Part shown: positions 5,906 through 10,514 of the stretch, piece by piece | Numbering within the stretch: position 1 is the first letter of the stretch | How the letters are laid out: the number at the start of each line of letters is the position of its first letter | NCBI GenBank assembly: GCA_026770585.1 | Contig: MU647253.1 | Location: forward strand, 123,311 to 133,824 | Direction of reading: 5' to 3' | DNA length: 10,514 nucleotides | Source of the DNA: Baffinella frigidus | Taxonomy: Eukaryota; Cryptophyceae; Cryptomonadales; Baffinellaceae | The notes under the pieces: generated by a model | Database searches by the model: none | Told to the model about the DNA's origin: nothing | Seen by the model: only the letters and a program-made list of their open reading frames with translations | Translations under genes and position numbers: made by a program

Positions 5906-6771
5906 AACCGAAACCTAAACGCTAAACCCTAAACACCTAAACCCTAAACCCTAAAATCTAATCACCTAAACCCTCAACCCCAAACCCTAAACCTTCAACC
6001 CTACACCCTAAACCATAAACCATAAACCATAAACCATAAACCCTAAACCCGAAACCCTAAACCCGAAACCCTAAACCCTAAGCCCTAAACCTTAAGCCCT
6101 CAACCCTAAGCCCTGAATCCTAAACCCTAAACTCTAAACCCGAAACACTAAACCCTAAGCCCTAAGCCCTCAACCCTGAACCCTGAACCCTGAACCCTGA
6201 ACCCTGAACCCTGAACCCCAACCCTAAACCCTAAACACCAAACCCTGAACCCTGAACCCTGAACCCTAACCCCTCAACCGTCAACCATGAACCCTAAACC
6301 CTATCCCCTAAACCCCAACCCCTCAACGCTCAACCCTCAACCCCAAAATCCAAACCCTAAACAATAAAATTTAAATATTGAACCCTAAACCCTAAACCCT
6401 GAACCCTGGAAACCTGAACACTAACTCCTGAAATCTAAACCCTCAACCCTCAACCCTGAACCGTAAACCCTACACCCTACACCCTAAACCCTAAACCCTC
6501 AACCTTAAACCCTGCACCCTGAACCCTAAACCAGTAAACCTTTAACCCTAAACCCTAAACCCTAAACCCTAAACCTTCAACCCTAAACCCTAAACCCTAA
6601 ACCCTTACCCAAAACCCTCAAACCTTCGACCCTCAACTTTGAAACCTAAACCCTGAACCCTAAACCCTGAACCATAAACTTTAAACTTTAAACCCTAAAC
6701 CCTACACCCTAAACCCTACACCCTAGGTCATAGACCCTAAACCCCAAACCCTGAACCCTGAACCCTGAACC

Positions 6772-6817
<46 letters not shown>

Positions 6818-6920
6818 ACTCTCAACCCTCAACCCTCAACCCTTAACCCCCAACCCTCAAACCTAAACCCTAAACCCTAACCCCTCAAACCTAAACCCTA
6901 AACCCTAACCCCTAACCCCT
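5906..6920. repeat. 1-kb degenerate interstitial telomeric array
   Basis: About 140 heptamers related to CCCTAAA, C-rich on plus throughout. Variants come in local blocks: CCATAAA near 6011-6038, CCCTGAA at about 6175-6215, CCCTCAA at about 6766-6835, and CCCCTAA at the right end. This pattern fits an old telomeric tract now evolving by local duplication and point mutation. There is no coding capacity. Confidence 0.95.
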
Positions 6921-6948
6921 GAGATCGAAGCTCCAAAACCACAAACCC

Positions 6949-7285
6949 TTATGAGCGAGGTACCCCTGTACCTCGAAATCGAAATCGTTGCCACGCATGT
7001 ACCTGCGTGGGTGAGAAACCGCCCCCCCCTAAGACCCTTCAGTAGGCCTATGCCTAGGGCCCTATGGTGATCCTAGGGGGGGGGGGCAGTTTCTTGTGAG
7101 CGAGGTACCCCTGTAGGACCCTTCAGTAGGCCTATGCCTAGGGCCCTATCCCTATGGTGATCCGGGGGGGGGGGACAGTTTCTTGTGAGCGAGGTACCCC
7201 TGAAGGACCCTTCAGTAGGCATATGCCTAGGGCCCTATGGTGATCCTAGGGGGGGGGCACTTTCTTGTGAGCGAGGTACCCCTGT
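6949..7285. mobile_element. Foldback family B: broken copy plus 3 tandem units
   Basis: A right terminal repeat (TATGAGCGAGGTACCCCTGT) lies at 6950-6969 and a decayed left end (GTACCTGCGTGGGTGAGAAA) at about 6999-7018. Three tandem units of 84-89 bp follow (from 7035, 7119 and 7208). Each reads CCCTTCAGTAGGC, TATGCCTAGGGCCCTATGG, a G-run, TTTCTTGTGAGCGAGG and TACCCCTG. Each is the right half of a family B element, so the half-element was tandemly amplified. The G-runs vary in length. Confidence 0.85.
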
Positions 7286-7305
7286 ACGCCTTGAGTTGAG
7301 TGATG

Positions 7306-7333
7306 CAAAAGTCACATGGCCATGTGACTTTTG
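7306..7333. repeat. 28-bp perfect palindrome
   Basis: CAAAAGTCACATGG is followed directly by its exact complement with no spacer. It could be a cruciform, a protein-binding site or a joined pair of element ends. It lies 20 bases after the family B tandem. Confidence 0.9.
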
Positions 7334-7556
7334 ACCACGCGGGACTGCATCCGAGAGAGAGAGCGAATTCTTTCGCTATTAATTTATTTGATAGTGTTCT
7401 TTGTTCATTTGTTAGACGGCCAACTGGCCCGGATGCACTTTATCACCGAGAAGCTCTGCATTTTTCGTCAGGATTTGGCTCGTCTCACACGTTGCAAATT
7501 GAAACGTTTCGTCCATGATGCTCTAGCGGGACGAGGACAGTGCCACGAAGCGTTCT
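7334..7556. other. No gene supported; A+T-richer spacer
   Basis: A plus frame (7331-7666) is open but starts inside the palindrome and ends inside a foldback element, so it is unlikely to be a gene. The 17-mer CTGGCCCGGATGCACTT (7424-7440) and CCATGATGCTC (7513-7523) recur at 7717-7733 and 7740-7750 with shorter spacing, so 7717-7755 is a shortened copy of 7424-7527. Confidence 0.5.
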
Positions 7557-7716
7557 CCACACAGCGGGCTACGACGGGATTTTCTCCCCAAATCCGGCCA
7601 CCTTTCCGTTGCCTTATCCGTAGGAATTACCCTGGACCCTACGAGTTGCCTACTGTAGGGTCGTAGGTCTTATCGCTTAGGGGTTATTCAAAATCCCTTG
7701 GAAGTCCGCTGTGTGG
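7557..7716. mobile_element. 160-bp foldback element
   Basis: The ends CCACACAGCGG (7557-7567) and CCGCTGTGTGG (7706-7716) are perfect inverted copies, and GGGATTTT/AAAATCCC pair further in. The centre holds an imperfect palindrome with GGACCCTACGA, CCTACTGTAGGGTCGTAGG. The CTACTGTAG core is shared with families A and B although the termini are different. Confidence 0.75.
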
Positions 7717-7755
7717 CTGGCCCGGATGCACTTCTTCGCCCATGATGCTCCAGCC

Positions 7756-7795
7756 CTTTGAGCCATTGGGTCGCCTTTTGAGCCATTGGGTCGCC
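7756..7795. repeat. 20-bp tandem duplication
   Basis: CTTTGAGCCATTGGGTCGCC followed by TTTTGAGCCATTGGGTCGCC, one difference. Confidence 0.9.
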
Positions 7796-7891
7796 CCTGG
7801 AGCTGTTAATTACGGGCACGTGCCCTTAATTTCGAGTAACCCCTGTATGCGATCAACGCTCCCTTCCCTCTACGGGAGGCTTGATGCGGTC

Positions 7892-7910
7892 CTCTCGTCG
7901 ACGACGAGAG
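7892..7910. repeat. 19-bp hairpin
   Basis: CTCTCGTCG-A-CGACGAGAG has perfect 9-bp arms around a single base. It lies between a family B right-end remnant (ACCCCTGTA at about 7839-7847) and the next family B left end. Confidence 0.8.
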
Positions 7911-7938
7911 AGCCACGGGTGTTTGAATACGATCCCGA

Positions 7939-8040
7939 TACAGGGGTACCTTGCTCATCAGAAACCGCCCCCCTCCTAGAACCACCATAGGGCCCTAGGC
8001 ATAGGCCTACTGTAGGGCCCTAGGCGGAGGCGGTTTCTTA
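7939..8040. mobile_element. Foldback family B copy, right end lost
   Basis: The left terminus TACAGGGGTACCTTGCTCAT at 7939-7958 is followed by AGAAACCGCC, the palindromic core (ATAGGGCCCTAGGCATAGGC, CCTACTGTAGGGCCCTAGG) and the start of the right arm (GGCGGTTTCTTA). The right terminus then breaks exactly where another foldback element begins (TA at 8039). Confidence 0.8.
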
Positions 8041-8148
8041 TTTTGTATTAGTCAACCCACCTGCGAATGTGTAGTAAAGAAGCACCCATTACGGGTACCT
8101 CGTTTCTCAGTTGACAGATTTTGTGGGTGAATTGACTTTTACAAAATA
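8039..8148. mobile_element. 110-bp foldback element, TA-flanked
   Basis: The left end TATTTTGTATTAGTCAACCC and the right end (complement of TATTTTGTAAAAGTCAATTC ACCCAC) form imperfect inverted repeats of about 22-26 bp, bordered by TA on both sides. It starts within the right arm of the preceding family B copy, which suggests insertion into it with later loss of the far side. Confidence 0.65.
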
Positions 8149-8214
8149 TCCGGCCTGGCAGTGCAATGGCGCTACATGCCTCACCTACTCTCCAACAACT
8201 GATGAAAACGTACA

Positions 8215-8319
8215 TACCCCTTAAGTGGCGAGTAGGCGCATACGTCCTACAGTAGGGCCCTAGGACCTGCCTAGGACCTCTTTGCGGTCAAATTTGACCG
8301 CATCGCCACTTACGGGATA
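8215..8319 (+). mobile_element. Foldback family A, copy 1 (105 bp)
   Basis: Termini TACCCCTTAAGTGGCG and its near-complement CGCCACTTACGGGATA, with TA at each edge. In order inside: AGTAGGCGCATACG, CCTACAGTAGGGCCCTAGG, ACCTGCCTAGGACCTC and the palindrome GCGGTCAAATTTGACCGC. Non-coding, exactly as long as the two other copies. TA flanks fit a Tc1/mariner-type target, but no transposase is present. Confidence 0.85.
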
Positions 8320-8375
8320 GTCACTAGGGGAGCGGCAGTAACGCGGCGCCACCGACGTAACGACCAAATCTTTAC

Positions 8376-8480
8376 TATCCCTTAAGTGGCCAGCCGGTCA
8401 AAATTGACCCGCAAGAGGTCCTAGGCAGGTCCTAGGGCCCTACGGTAGGGCGTATGCGCCTACTGGCCACTTACGGGATA
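8376..8480 (-). mobile_element. Foldback family A, copy 2 (105 bp, inverted)
   Basis: Begins TATCCCTTAAGTGGCC and ends GGCCACTTACGGGATA. The internal order is reversed relative to copy 1 (GGTCAAAATTGACC first, TAGGGCGTATGCGCCTACT last). Copies 1 and 2 face each other across 56 bp, so the pair could form a larger inverted structure (8215-8480). Confidence 0.87.
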
Positions 8481-8560
8481 TCATATATTCACTCGCCCAG
8501 TCCTCTAGACGCTCTCCTACTCTTACACTCTACTCTCTACTCTCTACTCCGTGCAACCCT

Positions 8561-9109
8561 CTAAATCCTCGGCAGCCGCATCTCCCCCCCCCCCCCCCCC
8601 CCCCCACCCCCCCCCCGCCCCTTCGACTTGGGAGTCCCCTTCGGACTATCCCCCACGATGGCCGGCAGCTCGACCCTGTCCCCGCCGACGCGCGAGTGCG
8701 ACCTGGGCTTGAGAACGGCGCCCGGAGACTTCTTGCGGCGCTTGTCGTGGCGGCCCATGGAGCGGGAGCGGGAGGACATGAAGAGCTCGATTTCTGCGTC
8801 GCCGACGCCGTGGATCACCTGCCATTGTAGGAGAGATTCAGAGAGAGAGCGCGCGCGAGAGAGAGAGAGAGAGTGTGTGGGAGAGAGAGAGTGCGGGAGG
8901 GCCAGAGTGTGAGAGGGAGGGGGTGGGGGGTTGCAACAGAGATTCAGAGAGCGAGAGAGAGAGAGAGCGCGCGCGAGAGAGAGAGAGAGCGAGAGAGAGA
9001 GAGAGTGTGCGAGAGTGTGAGAGGGAGGGTTGGGGGATGGCAGGGGGGGCAAGTCCCCCGCAACCCGGTTACTCACCCGCACAGGGCTTGTCCGCGCGGG
9101 GACGGCGCC
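8561..9109 (-). CDS. Basic Ser/Arg-rich C-terminal exon(s), unrecognised
   Basis: The main exon runs from 8818 to the TAG at 8561-8563 on minus (about 85 codons). It opens VIHGVGDAEIELFMSS, continues SRSRSMGRHDKRRKKSPG, then VELPAIVGDSPKGTPKSKGR, a Gly run from the poly-G tract, and ends EMRLPRI. An acceptor CAATGGCAG|GTGATC follows a very long CT-rich tract. Upstream, a strong donor GCGG|GTGAGT ends a piece at 9077; joining 9077 to 8818 keeps a frame open back to 9109 (GAVPARTSPVR, then VIHG). The upstream piece abuts a foldback element at 9110, so either that element sits in the exon or intron, or the exon edge is wrong. The protein is basic, with an RKK cluster that could be a nuclear localisation signal. 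No family is recognised. The poly-G length decides whether the last eight residues are in frame. Confidence 0.5.
   Translation of the reverse strand, partial: GAVPARTSPVRVSNRVAGDLPPLPSPNPPSHTLAHSLSLSLSLSLARALSLSRSLNLCCNPPPPPSHTLALPHSLSPTHSLSLSRARSLSESLLQWQVIHGVGDAEIELFMSSRSRSMGRHDKRRKKSPGAVLKPRSHSRVGGDRVELPAIVGDSPKGTPKSKGRGGGGGGGGGGEMRLPRI
8583..8618. repeat. Poly-C tract
   Basis: An almost unbroken C run interrupted once by A and once by G. On the minus strand it encodes a Gly run near the end of the basic protein described below. Its length is likely variable and prone to assembly error. Confidence 0.9.
8832..9042. repeat. (GA)n microsatellite in a duplicated ~106-bp unit
   Basis: AGAGATTCAGAGAG occurs at 8832 and again at 8938. 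Each is followed by GA runs, GCGCGCGAGA, AGTGTG and then GTGTGAGAGGGAGGG. The two ~106-bp units lie within the predicted intron (8819-9076) and supply its pyrimidine tract on the minus strand. Confidence 0.88.
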
Positions 9110-9230
9110 TACAGGGGTACCTCGCTCATAAGAAAGCGCCTCCTCGTTGGACCCTACAGTAGGTCTAAGCCTAGGGCCCTATGGTGATCCTAGGGGGGTG
9201 GGCGTTTCTTATGAGCGAGGTACCCCTGTA
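9110..9230. mobile_element. Foldback family B, complete copy (121 bp)
   Basis: The 26-bp termini (TACAGGGGTACCTCGCTCAT then AAGAAA) are perfect inverted copies, with TA at both edges. The core reads CCCTACAGTAGG, CTAAGCCTAGGGCCCTATGG and a G-rich right arm. It is the best reference member of the family and probably recent. It lies just upstream (minus strand) of a predicted exon end. Confidence 0.92.
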
Positions 9231-9266
9231 ACCCGGGCCGGGCTTGCTTGGCTCCACAACACCCTC

Positions 9267-9390
9267 TACAGGGGTACCTCGCTCATAAGAAACTGCCCCC
9301 CCCCCCTTGGGACCACCGTAGGGCCCTAGACATAGCCATACAGTAGGGTCCTAGGGGGAGGCGCTTTTTTATGAGGGTAGTACCCCTGCA
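9267..9390. mobile_element. Foldback family B, copy with decayed right end
   Basis: The left terminus is identical to the complete copy. The right one is altered (TTTTTTATGAGGGTAGTACC then CCTGCA). The core has CCGTAGGGCCCTAGA and TACAGTAGGGTCCTAGG. Compared with 9110-9230 the core is in opposite orientation relative to the ends. Confidence 0.85.
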
Positions 9391-9706
9391 GTCAGTCAAA
9401 GTGATGAGAAGGAGAGATTGATAATTTATTGCCAAACAACCAGCGTCAGCGCCGCACATGCTACGCATTGTGCCACTTACTGTACCCCGTGTCGGCCGCT
9501 CATGCGAGCATTTTCCGGATGGATTCTAACTCCACCTCCTACGATGGGAAGGAGGTAGGGGGAAGCGTGTAGCACACACAGTGCTGCTCATCGATCCAGA
9601 CGGGGCTGGCAATTGATTCACATGTGAACCACCAGTGGAAAGTGAATCGAACCTGCCCACAGACGCGTCTTCCCTACCAGAGTCGTGTATCACCAAGTAC
9701 ACAACG
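9391..9706. other. No gene recognised; small palindrome
   Basis: No supportable frame. TTCACATGTGAA at 9617-9628 is a perfect 12-bp palindrome inside a wider GATTCAC/GTGAATC pair. A GACGCGTCT segment (9663-9671) and a stretch near 9541-9575 loosely resemble the exon C and intron region at 9831-9990, so an older duplication of that locus may extend here. Confidence 0.35.
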
Positions 9707-9811
9707 TATCCCTCAAGTGACCAGTAGGCTCATACGCCCTACCGTAGGGTCCTAGGACCTGTCTAGGACCTCTTGGTGGTCAAATTTGACCACCTGGCCA
9801 CTTAAGGGATT
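9707..9811 (+). mobile_element. Foldback family A, copy 3 (105 bp)
   Basis: Termini TATCCCTCAAGTGACC and GGCCACTTAAGGGATT; same internal order as copy 1: AGTAGGCTCATACG, CCCTACCGTAGGGTCCTAGG, ACCTGTCTAGGACCTC, GGTGGTCAAATTTGACCACC. The two arms of the central palindrome changed together relative to copy 1 (GCGG/CCGC to GTGG/CCAC), so pairing is kept. Confidence 0.87.
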
Positions 9812-9830
9812 CTAAGATAACTGGTTCAAA

Positions 9831-9870
9831 GCAGCCCGCGGAGGAGTGGGACAGACGCGTCCTGCGCCCA
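9831..9870 (-). pseudogene. Exon C: eroded third copy of the LLGGQ exon
   Basis: On the minus strand GCAGGACGCGTCTGTCCCAC then TCCTCCGCGGGCTGC aligns with the ends of exons A and B (GGAGGACGCGTC...CTCGGCGG-CAG). The peptide would read QDASVPLLRGLL. The LLGGQ end and the CAG|GT donor are lost, and a foldback A element sits just downstream. Probably a dead duplicate. Confidence 0.4.
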
Positions 9871-10005
9871 CCCGTGCGATGCCACTAGCAAAATGCATAC
9901 CACTAGAAAACCCTCTACGCGAGAGTGGTGTGTGGTAGCGGGGAGCGTATAGCCACTAATCCCCGAGGGAGGAGGGGAGACCCTCACGAGAAGGGGAGCG
10001 TGCAC

Positions 10006-10115
10006 CTGCCCGCCGAGAAGGTGGACGGACGCGTCCTCCGAACAGCCCGCGGCGCGCAGCAGCGTAAATGGCTCCAAGTGCAGCAGCGCTGCGACCACGT
10101 CGTCGCCTACACCCG
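10006..10115 (-). CDS. Exon B: second LLGGQ exon
   Basis: On the minus strand the frame reads GDDVVAALLHLEPFTLLRAA then GCSEDASVHLLGGQ, ending at a donor GGGCAG|GTGCAC (exon end 10006). The last ~20 residues match exon A (AAG-SEDASV-LLGGQ). Possible acceptors are GGTAG|CGGG (10116/10115) and GTGTAG|GCGAC (10107/10106). Both give a phase that does not fit the phase-0 end of exon A, so direct A-B splicing would shift the frame. Either a further exon or another acceptor is used, or B is a decaying copy. No family recognised. Confidence 0.4.
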
Positions 10116-10155
10116 CTACCAAACCACCAAACCAACGACCAAACCTCTACACCCC

Positions 10156-10187
10156 CCCCTTGATGGTCAAACCCCTTGATGGTCAAA
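10156..10187. repeat. 16-bp tandem duplication
   Basis: CCCCTTGATGGTCAAA occurs twice in a row. It lies in the gap between exons A and B. Confidence 0.9.
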
Positions 10188-10232
10188 CAACGCCCCTTGG
10201 TTTTCGAACCCCCCCCCCCCGAGCCCCCTCAC

Positions 10233-10349
10233 CTGGCCGCCGAGGAGCTGCACCGACGCGTCCTCCGAGAAGCCCGCGGCGTGCAGCAGCGCGGGTGACA
10301 CGTTGTCGATGATGTTCGCGTCTGTTAGCAGCTGCCGCAGCTCGTCCAC
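10233..10349 (-). CDS. Exon A: 39-codon internal exon, unrecognised protein
   Basis: On the minus strand an acceptor GGAACCTAG|GTGGAC (exon starts at 10349) and a consensus donor GGCCAG|GTGAGG (ends at 10233) bound exactly 117 nt, phase 0 at both ends. It reads VDELRQLLTDANIIDNVSPA then LLHAAGFSEDASVQLLGGQ. The spacing of Leu/Ile/Val and Ala suggests two amphipathic helices (about residues 3-10 and 19-26) and a third segment, a small helical repeat. I cannot assign a family. The intron upstream begins in the (CCCCAAA)n tract. Repeated downstream as exons B and C, which suggests tandem exon duplication. Codon use is GC-rich, like the other exons. Confidence 0.6.
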
Positions 10350-10360
10350 CTAGGTTCCGG

Positions 10361-10402
10361 TTTGGGGTTTGGGGTTTGGGGTTTGGGGTTTGGGGTTTGG
10401 GG
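10361..10402. repeat. (TTTGGGG)6 heptamer array
   Basis: Six exact TTTGGGG units, G-rich on plus, opposite in strand to the CCCTAAA arrays further left. It differs from TTTAGGG by one base and keeps the 7-bp period. Degenerate G-rich sequence follows to 10435. Confidence 0.93.
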
Positions 10403-10435
10403 TGTGGGTTGAGGGGCGAGGGGTGTGGGGTTTGG

Positions 10436-10514
10436 TGTGTGGTGTGTGGTGTGTGGTGTGTGGTGTGTGGTGTGTGGTGTGTGGTGTGTGGTGTGTGGTG
10501 TGTGGTGTGTGGTG
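10436..10514. repeat. (TGTGTGG)11 heptamer array to the window end
   Basis: Eleven exact TGTGTGG units and a partial one, running off the end. Again period 7, directly following the TTTGGGG array. It probably marks an assembly break. Confidence 0.95.

Noticed and set aside
5906-6920. A true chromosome end
   Set aside because: The repeat is internal and heavily degenerate, with unique and repeat sequence on both sides. An interstitial tract fits better.
6949-7285. CRISPR-like array (regular repeats with unique spacers)
   Set aside because: The 84-89 bp units are alike along their whole length, with no unique spacers, and they match eukaryotic foldback elements nearby.
7331-7666. 111-codon plus-strand frame
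   Set aside because: Starts in the 28-bp palindrome and ends inside the 160-bp foldback, so both borders are repeat-derived.
8215-8480. Transposase gene or intact autonomous element between facing terminal repeats
   Set aside because: Only 56 bp separate the two family A copies and no open frame of useful length exists.
8873-9187. Plus-strand frames of Glu/Arg repeats
   Set aside because: They are translations of the GA microsatellite running into a foldback element.

Overview
The window looks like gene-poor, repeat-dominated nuclear DNA of a eukaryote, most likely a unicellular alga or related protist. The signs are GT-AG introns between short GC-rich exons, long tracts of degenerate plant-type telomeric heptamers (CCCTAAA and variants), many small foldback elements and many satellites. 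I see no bacterial operon, rRNA, tRNA or CRISPR. I cannot name the species. Both ends run into low-complexity sequence (poly-G at the left, a TGTGTGG heptamer array at the right), which suggests contig ends set by repeats.

Probable coding DNA is sparse, and all supported pieces are on the minus strand. (1) At 313-1032 two exons of a Gln/Gly/Pro/Met-rich protein are joined in frame by a 276-bp intron. (2) At 8561-9109 a basic, Ser/Arg-rich terminal exon is joined in frame to a short upstream piece by a 258-bp intron that contains a duplicated (GA)n tract. (3) At about 9831-10349 there is a clean 39-codon exon ending in LLGGQ, then a second homologous copy and a third, eroded copy. The three loci may belong to one gene or to several; the window does not decide this.

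Layout from left to right. 1-300: poly-G and a 157-bp foldback. 313-1032: Q-rich gene with a TTTCGTG heptamer array near its end. 1269-1900 and 2174-2341: direct repeats, a composite repeat and 9-mer CCTAAAGGA tracts. 2028-2760: degenerate satellite and telomere-like heptamers. 3043-3513: hairpins. 3633-4150: a five-member dispersed repeat. 4234-4367: a long, nearly perfect foldback. 4411-4496: a short telomeric array. 4500-4868: GC-rich DNA of unknown content. 4869-5124: a 17-bp and a 19-bp satellite. 5430-5903: more repeats, including the second copy of the composite repeat. 5906-6920: 1 kb of degenerate telomeric repeat. 6949-8480: a dense cluster of foldback elements. 8561-10349: exons interleaved with foldback elements. 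10361-10514: TTTGGGG and TGTGTGG arrays.

Two themes run through the window. The first is several families of 105-160 bp foldback elements that have different terminal inverted repeats but share the same internal palindromes (CTACNGTAG, TAGGGCCCTA, CCTAGG). The second is a set of at least six 7-bp arrays that look like variants or derivatives of the telomeric heptamer. No enzyme or transposase is encoded, so the elements would be non-autonomous.
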